NCBI RefSeq assembly: GCF_964656455.1
Contig: NC_135719.1
Span: forward strand, 70,792,283-70,856,282
DNA: 64,000 nucleotides
From: Halichoerus grypus
Lineage: Eukaryota > Chordata > Mammalia > Carnivora > Phocidae
Direction: 5' to 3'
Shown here: positions 55,471 through 64,000 of the stretch, piece after piece
Layout: every line of letters begins with the position of its first letter
Numbering within the stretch: position 1 is the stretch's first letter
The notes under the pieces: model-generated
The model's database searches: none
What the model saw: only the letters and a program-made list of their open reading frames with translations
What the model was told of the DNA's origin: nothing
Made by a program: the position numbers and the translations under genes

Positions 55471-57099
55471 GAAGGAGTGAAGGAGGGAGTTGAATGAGTG
55501 GAGTTGAACGTGTTGAGTTGCCAGTTGAGAGTCAGTGAGTGAGAGTGAATATGGGAGTGAGTTCAGTGGAGAGGCTGTGAGAATGACTCATCAAAAGTGT
55601 AGATTCCATGTAGATACGCTCAAAGTCCCTTGGGTCTGGAAAAACGAAAGGAGCCTTATTCAAAACAAATCAGAATGAGGATTGCTGAACTCTGACTATA
55701 CTAAGAAGCGCTGTGTTGTACACTTTAAAGGGTGAATATTATAGTATGTGACTTATAACTCAATAAAGCTGTTAATATATGTATCTAAACACGCACACCC
55801 CAGAAGCAATGTCTTCACACCTATCCTATCCTTCCTGAGAAGGATTAGAACTCCCATTTGCCTTTCATATGCTCCTGTCCTGTTAAAAGGGCAAGTGAAG
55901 CAGAAGATGTATTTGTCAGCGTTCTTAAATGCAAAATACGAACCAACTCTGGTTAAGTTCATCAGAGAGGCAATTATTGAAAGGATATTAGTGCCTCATA
56001 GAATACAGAGAGCTGGAGAACAGGCTCAGAAACAGAGCCAAATCAAGAGAAGACAAGGCCTCTGAGAACCAGCTACATGACAAAAGGGTGAATTGTATGG
56101 AATGTGAATTCGATTTCAATAAAGTGTTTTTTTTTTTTAAAGAATGTTTTTCCTAATGTGTCTGAAGCACAGACAAGGAATGAGATATTGGAACATTCTA
56201 GAGAGGAAGTCCTTGTGGGATTGTATAAAGTCTTGCTACTCAAAATGCAATCTCTGGATTAGCAACATGGGAAACACCTGGCAACTTGTTGGAACTGCAG
56301 AATCTTGTTCCTTCTTCCCTCCTGACCTACTGAATGAGAATCTGTATTTCAACAATATCTTCAGATGGTATGTCTGTATATTAACATTTGAGAAGCGCTG
56401 GTATAGACCATGTAGAGCAGACATTTGTCATATTTTTTGGATATCCAGCATCTTCTTAACCCTCTTCTTTTGTGTGAGGAATTTCCCACATTATAAGATG
56501 TGGAAACCAGAAACCGGCCTTCCCAGATTCCCTTGCAGCATGGGCATTTATCACCTGGGCTCCATTGATCAGTCAGGGCCTTTTTTTTTTTTTTAACATT
56601 GATTTTATTTATTTGACAGAGAGAGAACACAAACAGGGGGAGCGGGAGAGGAAAAAGCAGGCCTCCCGCTCAGCAGGGAGCCCAATGTGGGGCTCGATCC
56701 CAGGACCCTGGGATCATCACCTGAACCGAAGGCAGAAGCTTAACGACTGAGCCACCCAGGCGCCCCCAGTCAGGGCCTTTAGTTCAGAGGCACACAGCAG
56801 AGGAAGCAGGCACAGTGTAGAACCCATGTGTGACAAGATAGCATTGGAATGAGGTTAAATGCTAAACTCTCTCTCTCAAGAAAAAAAAAAGATAGCATTG
56901 GAAACATCTGATTTGGAGGGCTAACAGTAGGGGAGATTCTTGCGTCCAGTGGTCAGTCAGCAATGCTGGCTGCAGTATCTATGTTCAAAGGCATTGAAGT
57001 ATTCCCTGAGTAGTCCCTCGGTGAGGTTTAGACACTGTTCCCGGCTGTATGGACCCCAAACATGACTCTCTGGTCCATCTTAAGATTCTGTGAACTACT
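55471..57099. other. RPUSD2-CCDC32 intergenic interval, left part
   Basis: Starts with a purine-rich, gagtgag-type simple stretch (55465-55580). Apart from the SINE at 56584 nothing is assigned. Confidence 0.4.
56584..56766 (-). mobile_element. SINEC with TSD
   Basis: cagtcagggccttt at 56570-56583 and 56767-56780. Confidence 0.94.
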
Positions 57100-57330
57100 T
57101 AGTATGCTTTAATCCTGTGCTGTACAATGGAGTAACCATTAGTCACATATGGCTATTTAAATTTAAATTAAGTAAAATGAAAGAAAAATTAAAATTCAGT
57201 TCTTCAGCTGCACAAACTGCATTTCAAGTGCTCAACAGCCACATGAAACTACTGGCTACCTTATTGGACAGCTCAGATACAGAAAATTTCTATCACCACA
57301 GAAAGTTCTATTGGACAGAGCAGCTTTAAT
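57100..57330 (+). mobile_element. MER5A-type hAT relic
   Basis: gtgctgtacaatggagtaacc, tttcaagtgctcaacagccacatg, and end ttctattggacagagcag; both TIR-like ends visible. Confidence 0.75.
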
Positions 57331-58021
57331 CAATTTCTTTTACTGCTTAAACTGGTTAAATGAATTCTACTGTTTGAACTAAGAACTCCAACTAACTTAC
57401 TATGATAAGGATTTAAGTCTTTATGGTAAGAGCAGTGGGAAATCATCAGAGTTTTTCGTGTGTCTGTGAGGTGTGTGACATGATCTGATCTCTATTTCCA
57501 AAAGATCACCTCTGTTGCAACATGAAGAAGGAACTGAAGAGGGAATCACAAGCTCTAGCTCCAGTTCAGTGTGGTTTGACCATGTGAGTTCTAATTCAAA
57601 TATTCACATACCAAACAAATTTTGAACATTTGCCAGGCATCATTTGGCTCTGGAGGTACAGAGGTACGAAAGACATAGTTCCTGATCGCAGTGAAGACCT
57701 ATGCTGGTTAAGCATACAAATAAAAAACATATTTGTGCTAGGTTACACTGCGGTTAATGCAGAGTCTGAGATAGAGGGATGCGACTACCCTCACGTGGCT
57801 TCCCCATATGATCAGTGCTTGGGGAGTGGGAGATCACATGGCTTTGCAAGTCCAGGATCTGGTTTCAATTTATTCAGCACACACGCTAATTAAACTTAGA
57901 GGACATCGGTGAATCTGTAAGGGTGCCAATTTGATAATTTACAACTGTAACTTTAAGTTAGAAAATGTATTCCATCTTATACCAGTGACTACTTGTGCCT
58001 GTTAAAGACACCCTCATTCTT

Positions 58022-58202
58022 TTGTTTTTTAATTTTATTTATTTATTTGAAAGCGAGAGCAGGAGAGCACAGAGAGAGAGGGAGAGGGAGAAGCAGGCTC
58101 CCTGCTGAGCAGAGAGCCGGACGTGGGGCTCGATCCCAGGACCCTGAGATCATGACCTGAGCCGAAGGCAGATACTTAACCGACTGAGCCTCCCAGGCAC
58201 CC
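58022..58202 (-). mobile_element. SINEC with TSD
   Basis: aagacaccctcattctt (58005-58021) against aagacaccctcatcctt (58203-58219). Confidence 0.94.
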
Positions 58203-58839
58203 AAGACACCCTCATCCTTGTTCAAAATATTTGAGAGGCTACATTTGAAATCAAGAGTTTGTTTGGTGAGCAGAAAATCAGATTAAAGGGCATGAGTTGA
58301 AAGGTCACGGAGTAGCTTGATGAAGCACCTGTAAACCTATTACAGTGACCCTTTCTATGAATCAGATGCTGCCAGATTCATGTCTCCAGTTTTGGTGGCA
58401 GTTAGAGGACTCTGGGGAATCTCTCACTCATAGACTTGACCCTCAACCCCCTACTTATTTTCTATGAATAAGCACTGAAAAAATTTTGTCTATTATTTGC
58501 TCCTTTGCTTTCTAATCTTCTTGCTTTCCACTTCCTTTTGTTTTCATATGCTCTCTAAGGATGGTTATAAATGTGGCCAGCAGAGTTCCTCATAGTTCCT
58601 TTTTACATGGTGGTAGTTATTACCACCATAGCCACATAGATTGGCTTTGGACACATCTAAAGGCTATAGCCTCAGTCAAGTTATGTCTACTGATGGTTGG
58701 CTCATGTCTTTGGTCACATGTTTCTTTGGGAGAGAGTAACTGGCTCTGGAAATTGGGGGTGGAGAGTGGGGAAGGAAGGGTTTCATTGTAGGGAAATGAT
58801 AAGCCCTGAAAGATATCAAAAGTCATCATCATCATCTTC

Positions 58840-59182
58840 TTCTATTTTTTTTTTTTTTTAAGTAGGCTCTATGCCTAGCATGGAGCCCAACACAGGGCTC
58901 AAACTCACAACCCTGAGATCAAGATCTGAGCTGAGATCAAGAGTTATATGCTTAGGGGTGCCTGGGTGGCTCAGTCGTTAAGCATCTGCCTTCGGCTCCG
59001 GTTGTGATCCCAGGGTCTTGGGATCGAGCTCTGCATCAGGCTCCCTGCTCAGAGGGAAGCCTGCTTCTTCTCCCACTCCCCCTGTTTGTATTCCCTCTCT
59101 CGCTCTCTCTCTGTCAAATAAATAAATAAAATCTTAAAAAAAAAAGTTATATGCTTAACTGACAGGGCCACCCAGGCGCCCC
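58840..59182 (-). mobile_element. Older short SINE interrupted by a younger one
   Basis: Minus element from a T run to gccacccaggcgcccc, split by the plus SINE at 58955-59144. Confidence 0.88.
58955..59144 (+). mobile_element. SINEC nested in a SINE
   Basis: agttatatgctta at 58942-58954 and 59145-59157. Confidence 0.94.
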
Positions 59183-59759
59183 AAAGGTCATCTCCTTTAA
59201 AAAAAATGTGACACATTCTCTTACCACTCTCTCCTTCAGGTACACTGGCCACACTTCTGTCATATCTTCTATAACTCTGTGCTGTTATTTGTAAATTTGT
59301 CTGCCCCTATGGCGCGCACCCTTCTACATTTAGCTGTAAAGACCTCTGGGACCCATACCTACTCTTACCGGTTCTGAATTCCCGTTTAACACAACTCCTA
59401 GAACACAACAGGAGGAGCTCGGTGTCTACTGACTAAATGAGTAAGAGAAAGCCTCACAACTTGGCTAATGCGACCTGGGTCTCCTGTAAGAGTAAGGAAA
59501 GTAGTCTCCTTCGCCATCCGAGCAGCCAGAGTGCTCTAATTTGGGTAGCAAATGGGTGAAATTTTCGGGGACAAAACACCAACCCAGAGGATTGCCCAGG
59601 AGGTGAATTTGCTCAGGGAACCAGGAAAACTCAAAGGCCTTGGCAACTGGGCTACCCTCTCCGAGAAGAGGATGGGAGGAGGACGCTGTCCCCGCGCCGG
59701 GTACGCTCAGATGCTAGTGGAATCTACCTGTCCCTAGAGAAGGTGGGGGACCAGGGCAT

Positions 59760-59999
59760 GTGACTCCACTGTTTCCCCGCGACAAGTCCCGCCTACCTCT
59801 TTCTCGCACTCCGTTCCTCACTTCCTTACCGGCCGGGCTCCTGTCAACCAATCCACGCACAGAACATCGCCAGGTTGGGCGGTGGTTGGAGGACTCCCGT
59901 GATCCGTCACGCGGAGACTCCGCCCCCTACTTCTTCCTAGCCTTCAGCGACGGAACTAAGCCGAGCGTTTGTGAGCTGCTGGGCAGGCGGTTGCGGTAG
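59760..59999 (+). promoter_or_regulatory. CCDC32: CCDC32 promoter and probable noncoding exon 1
   Basis: CpG-rich DNA with ccaat (59848-59852), a cgtcacgcgg CRE-like site near 59907, and ccgcccc near 59921. A presumed exon 1 of about 59935-59995 ends at donor GCG|GTAGGT, or alternatively TAG|GTGAAG at 59999. It sits 1.4 kb before the recognised coding exon, on the same strand. TATA-less. Confidence 0.6.
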
Positions 60000-60434
60000 G
60001 TGAAGAGGGTCAGGGGCGCCCAGCGTTTTAGGGCCCCGATCCCATCCCGGGATACCACAGAGGGGCCTCATGGTCTGACTCATCCCGCCCAGCCCGTCCT
60101 TGAGGCGAAAATGACTGAGGCCCGGGTCTGGACACCAGGGTTCCCTGCGCTGTTCTGGACTTCCTAGGGGGGTGGGGGGTGAGGCCCGGGCTTCGGTGCG
60201 AGCAAAGTTTTGGTTTGGTGGGCTCAAACGACTTCGGGATGGGGGTGGAGATTCACTGTGGACCCTGGCATCAGTTCATCCAAGGCCGCTGTGACATACC
60301 TTCTGGGCGCTTACGTTGGCTGGGCTGTCACTCCTGGGATTATTCACACTTTAGCCCGGCCAGCCTTCCTAATCCAAAAGGTCCCTCCTGGAAGAAGGTG
60401 TCAACCCATTCCGTAAGACTAGATAGTTATGAAG

Positions 60435-60660
60435 GCCCCTGGCAGTGTGGAATTGGATAAGAACATGGATTTTGGAGTGGCACAGGTCTGGTTTCCAGTC
60501 AAGGAATCACTATATATCAGCAAGGTACCCTTGACTAGTTACCCTTCTGATCCTCAGTTCCTTCCTCTGTAAACTGATGGAAATGTCTCTTCCAGTGTTT
60601 CTATTAAAATAAGAACTTATAAGAATAAGGTATATAGCCCAGCTTCTACATGTAATGAGC
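60435..60660 (+). mobile_element. MIR in CCDC32 intron 1
   Basis: aagaacatggattttggagtggcac, ctgatcctcagttccttcctctgtaaactg in MIR order. Confidence 0.7.
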
Positions 60661-60867
60661 ACATGGGGCTTTGCATATGGCATTACTTTCTCACAGTTTT
60701 CACCAAGAAGCATTGTTATTATCCTCATGCATTTGGAACTCTGCAAGGCCTGTAGTCTGTGTGCTTTTGAAAACATAATTTAATTGGCTTAGGACAGAGT
60801 GGTTGCATTTTGGAGATCTCTGGAGAAAACTGCAGAATGGTTGTCTCCACTGGGAATGTCTTAGAAA

Positions 60868-60886
60868 TGTGTGTGTGTGTGTGTGT
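60868..60886. repeat. (TG)n short microsatellite
   Basis: Nine to ten GT units at the start of an old L1 3' end. Confidence 0.9.
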
Positions 60887-61175
60887 TACAACATATATAA
60901 CACAAATTGGCCATTTTAACCATTTTTAGATGTGCAGTTCAGTGACACATATGATTGTGCAACCATCACAATCATCCCTCTCTAGAACTTCCCAAACTGA
61001 AACTCTATCCATTAAAAAGTAACTCCCATTCCTTCCTCTGCCAAACCCCTGGCAACCACCATTCTGTTTTATGACTCTATGAATTTGACTGCAGTAGGTA
61101 CTTCATATAAGTGGAATCATTCAATATTTGTCCTTTTGTGTCTGACTTATAGACATTTCATTTTTTAAAAAGAAA
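60885..61175 (-). mobile_element. Old L1 3' UTR fragment
   Basis: Complement of the same L1 3' segment seen at 19605-20400 (ggccattttaaccatttttagatg, ctatgaatttgactgcagtaggtac). In CCDC32 intron 1. Confidence 0.7.
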
Positions 61176-61388
61176 TTTTGTTATGAAAACAACTTGAGTG
61201 CAGAGCCAGCAGAGGGATCCAATTACCCTATTGTCATTTTTATATCTGTAACAGGAATCTAATAAAAGACACTTTAAGTTTAGAGAAACTTCTTAAAAGC
61301 CTGTTACCTTCCTTCATTGGATAAATATCCGAGTCCTGCATACTTATCCTATATCCTTAAAGCCAGTCCTTACATCTCTGTTTTTCAG

Positions 61389-61644
61389 CTCAGATTCCAA
61401 ATGAAAATGTTTGAGAGCATTGACTCAACAACCACAAGACCTGGCCCTGATCTTTGGGCTGAAATCTGCTCCTGTCTACCAAATCCTGATCAGGAAGATG
61501 GTGCCAACAATGCCTTCTCAGACTCCTTTATGGATTCTTACCCTGCGGGCACAGGCCAGAGGGAGGCCCCAGAGTTTGCTGTTCCGCCAGCTACAAAGCC
61601 TTGGGCTCCCTTGCAGGATTCAGAAGTGTATTTAGCATCTCTAG
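61389..61644 (+). CDS. CCDC32: CCDC32 exon 2, first coding exon
   Basis: CCDC32 (C15orf57) is a small protein that supports AP2 adaptor assembly in clathrin-mediated endocytosis; human loss-of-function alleles cause a cardiofacioneurodevelopmental syndrome. Acceptor tctgtttttcag ends at 61388. The ATG at 61401 opens MKMFES and DLWAEICSCLPNP, and the exon closes with EVYLASL plus G before donor gtaagt at 61645. It closely matches the human N-terminal half. The codon split G|.. fits Glu of the next exon. About 81 residues are encoded here; the rest lies beyond 64 kb. An open frame upstream to 61317 is intronic. Confidence 0.94.
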
Positions 61645-61760
61645 GTAAGTTAGATGGCTTTTTTTTTCTTTTCTTTTCTTTTTTTTTTTTTTTGATTCAG
61701 AAGCTGGTGGTTTTAAGGAAGCATGTTGAAGTTCTGTTTCATCACCTGGTTTCTATTCTT

Positions 61761-61979
61761 TTCTTTTTTTTTTTTTTAAGATTTTTTATTTATTTATTTG
61801 ACAGAGAGAGAGAGCAAGAGAGCACAAGAGCGGCAGGCAGAGGGAGAGGGAGAAGAAGGCTCCCTGCTGAGCAGAGAGCCCGCTGTGGGGGACGCGGGGC
61901 TTGGCTTGATCCCAGGACCCTGGGATCATGACCTGAGCCGAAGGCAGATGCTTAACCAACTGAGCCACCCAGGCGCCCC
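61761..61979 (-). mobile_element. SINEC in CCDC32 intron 2
   Basis: tctattctt at 61752-61760 and 61980-61988; begins about 115 nt after the exon 2 donor. Confidence 0.9.
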
Positions 61980-62086
61980 TCTATTCTTAATTATTGTTTT
62001 TTGTCCTCACCACATGTATTTGTTAGGTATATTCCGGGGGGGGTGTTTCAGGTTGGTTGTTGGGAAGGAGCACCCTTTTCCTTTTT

Positions 62087-62195
62087 TTTTTTTTTTTTAA
62101 GATTTTATTTTTTAAGTAATCTCTACACCCAATGTGGGACTTGAACCCGAGATCAAGAGTTGCATGCTCTACTGACTGAGCTAGCCAGGCACCCC
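62087..62195 (-). mobile_element. Short tRNA-type SINE
   Basis: aggagcacccttttcc precedes (62067-62082) and follows (62196-62211). Confidence 0.92.
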
Positions 62196-62213
62196 AGGAG
62201 CACCCTTTTCCTT

Positions 62214-62284
62214 TTTTTTTTTTTTAAATTTTTTATTGTTATGTTAATAACCATACATTACATCATTAGTTTTTGATGTAGTGT
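62214..62284 (-). mobile_element. 70-bp L1 3' end stub
   Basis: T run followed by taaccatacattacatcattagtttttgatg, the last bases of the L1 type seen at 11289-17489. cttttcctt flanks both sides as a possible TSD. An extreme 5' truncation. Confidence 0.7.
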
Positions 62285-62517
62285 ACTTTTCCTTGTATAT
62301 CCCTTAAAACAGTCGTTGTTACCTCCTGCCTCTGTTTCACCTGAATTCTGCTTCATTTCTTGGCATTCTGTAGATCCCTCTTGCCTACTATTGGTGGTCC
62401 ATATATTCAGATAACTCAAAAGTGTCAGACATTTTGCCATCTTGAAAGAAAAGGTCAAGACCCCAGAGTTGCACACAGATTTCTGGTGAAACTATTGTAT
62501 TGAAAAACTACTGTACT

Positions 62518-62716
62518 GGGGCACCTTGGTGGCTCAGTCGTTAAGCGTCTGCCTTTGGCTCAGGTCATGATCCCAGGGTCCTGGGATTGAGTCCCGCATT
62601 GGGCTTCCTGCTCAGCAGGGAGTCTGCTTCTCCCTCTGACCCTCCCCCCTCTCGTGTGTGCGCTCTCTCTCTTTCTCTCTCTCTCTCAAATAAATAAATA
62701 AAATCTTAAAAAAAAA
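62518..62716 (+). mobile_element. SINEC
   Basis: Head ggggcaccttggtggctcagtcg and full body with an expanded tct run. Confidence 0.9.
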
Positions 62717-63470
62717 AGAAATGAAAACAGGATTGCAAATCATAAAGTTTCAATTGGGTCTGGGCTTGATATTCACCCTCCCCCTCCAAAAGGCCATCAT
62801 TTACCCATTTATTATTGTTGAAGGCAAGACTACATTAAAGCAGAAGGCAAATGGTGATCCCCTTCCTTCTGTTCTTCAGTTGTTCCACAATTACACTTAA
62901 AATGCAAAGAAGAGTAATTAAATATCTATCATCAGGAAGCCATGTGGACCACTCTCATTGGGATTACAAGATGTTTGTTTTTATTAGGTTCCAACATCCA
63001 GGCCACAAGTTGAGTAACTTTAAAAAATGTTGGGAGATTGCTTTTCTTTAATCAAGATTTTAATCACAGATAGAGATCTTAAAGGTCTCTTATTATTGAG
63101 TTCTCATCCAGTCAATTTTAGTGTCTAATGAACCACTGGATCTTTCATCATTTTCTCTAATTCTTTCTCATGAGATTTGGAAACTACTTCATGTCACTGT
63201 AGCAGAAAGAAAAACCATTTACTCCTCAGAGAGACTATTTTCAAGGAGTTGACACATGTCAAGCCAGGGAAAACAAGTAATGCCTTTGAGAGATACCTGC
63301 TGGCTTCTGTAATTTCAAAGAAAACGTGCCGTTGATTTATTTATGAGCCTATGGCTTTTTTCCTTTCTGGGGTTAAACATGTATTTGATACAATACAGAA
63401 TTAAGACATGGTGAAGGAAAAAGAAAAATGTACATTTCCCTTTACCTGTCCTTAAAAAAAATGGACTCTT
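62717..63470. other. CCDC32: CCDC32 intron 2, nothing recognised
   Basis: I looked for the next CCDC32 coding exon (EKKLRRIKGLNQE-type) here and up to 64000 and did not find it. Confidence 0.5.
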
Positions 63471-63637
63471 GGGCACCTGGGTGGCTCAGTCGGTTAAGCA
63501 TCTGCCTTCGGCTCAGGTGATGATCCCAGAGTCCTGGGATCGAGTCCCACATCAGGGTCTCTGCTTAGCAAGGAGGCTGCTTCTCCCTCTCCCTCTCTCT
63601 CAAATAAATAAATAAATAAATAAAATCTTAAAAAAAA
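63471..63637 (+). mobile_element. SINEC
   Basis: Head tgggcacctgggtggctcagtcgg; body shortened in the CT region; five aaat units in the tail. Confidence 0.9.
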
Positions 63638-63709
63638 AGGGCTCTTTTGCAGGGAGTGTGGATGTACTCATTAGTGAGAGAATTTTTAAGTTGTCACCTT
63701 GGCATTTTA

Positions 63710-63918
63710 TTTTATTTTATTTTTTAAAAAAGATTTTATTTATTCATTTGAGAGATGGAGAGACAGAGAGAGCACAAGTAAGTGGAGAGCCAGAGGGAGA
63801 GGGAGAAGCAGACTCCCTGCTGACCTGCGAGCCTGACTTGGGGCTCGATCCCAGGACCTGGAGATCACGACCTGAGTTGAAAGCAGACGCTTAACCATCT
63901 GAGCCACCCAGATGCCCC
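63710..63918 (-). mobile_element. SINEC
   Basis: tgtcaccttggcatttta (63692-63709) against tgtcaccttgcatttta (63919-63935). Confidence 0.93.
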
Positions 63919-64000
63919 TGTCACCTTGCATTTTAGATTTAGTTTCATTTCATACTCACTTTCCTTGTTAAGTTGCTTCTCCTCTTCTCTTTAGAAAAGA

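Larger units (their letters stand above)
57331..59760. other. RPUSD2-CCDC32 intergenic interval, right part
   Basis: Apart from SINEs, unique or very old sequence; a CpG rise begins after about 59650 toward the CCDC32 promoter. Confidence 0.4.
60000..61388. other. CCDC32: CCDC32 intron 1
   Basis: GC-rich first 400 bp next to the promoter, then a MIR and an old L1 3' end. Frames at 60179-60460 are composition by-products. Confidence 0.55.

Noticed and set aside
61317..61400. Upstream in-frame extension of the CCDC32 coding exon
   Set aside because: It crosses a clear acceptor (ttttcag at 61388), and the conserved protein starts at MKMFES.

Overview
The window is mammalian nuclear DNA from a carnivore, most likely a caniform (arctoid or canid). 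The main evidence is about 55 copies of the carnivore tRNA-Lys-derived SINE (SINEC/Can-SINE), about one per 1.1 kb. Each has a head reading like ggcgcctgggtggctcag, a CT-rich body and an (AAATA)n tail. Carnivore-type L1 elements, older MIR/L2/MER5 relics and three split genes with conserved exons agree with this. No bacterial, plasmid, phage or CRISPR-like system is present.

Genes. The order matches the block human chr15q15.1 carries (CCDC32 - RPUSD2 - KNL1), read here in the opposite direction. (1) KNL1, minus strand, occupies about 36.48 kb down to base 1 and leaves the window. Its CpG-rich promoter and a probable noncoding exon 1 lie near 36.35-36.48 kb. Seven short coding exons (26106-26159, 24475-24514, 23259-23318, 17755-17816, 4851-4903, 4597-4630, 3257-3294) encode residues 1-107 in one continuous frame, including the PP1-docking motifs SILK and RVSF. 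The giant MELT-repeat exon lies beyond base 1. (2) An intact tRNA-Ser(GCT) gene, 36821-36902 plus, sits about 340 bp from the KNL1 promoter and points away from it. (3) RPUSD2, minus, is complete: three coding exons at 55375-54749, 53281-52985 and 52264-51530, 552 aa, an RluA-type pseudouridine synthase. (4) CCDC32, plus, has a CpG-rich promoter and exon 1 at about 59.93-60.0 kb and its first coding exon at 61401-61644; the rest lies beyond 64 kb.

Layout. 1-36 kb is KNL1 introns packed with retroelements: a full-length L1 with diverged target-site duplications (11289-17489, sense to KNL1), a truncated L1 ending 16 nt upstream of KNL1 exon 5 (17848-18839), and a second near-full-length but internally deleted L1 (about 26625-32967, antisense to KNL1). 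36-37 kb is the KNL1 promoter and tRNA. 37-51 kb is intergenic: old L1, L2, MER5 and SINEs. 51.5-55.5 kb is RPUSD2. 55.5-60 kb is the RPUSD2/CCDC32 divergent intergenic interval. 60-64 kb is CCDC32 introns 1 and 2.

The genes do not form a pathway. KNL1 is a kinetochore scaffold, RPUSD2 modifies RNA, and CCDC32 acts in AP2/clathrin assembly. The most distinctive features are retroelements inserted within tens of bases of KNL1 exons, including one that replaced the branch-point region of the RVSF exon, and repeated insertion of SINEs into the same target site at several places.
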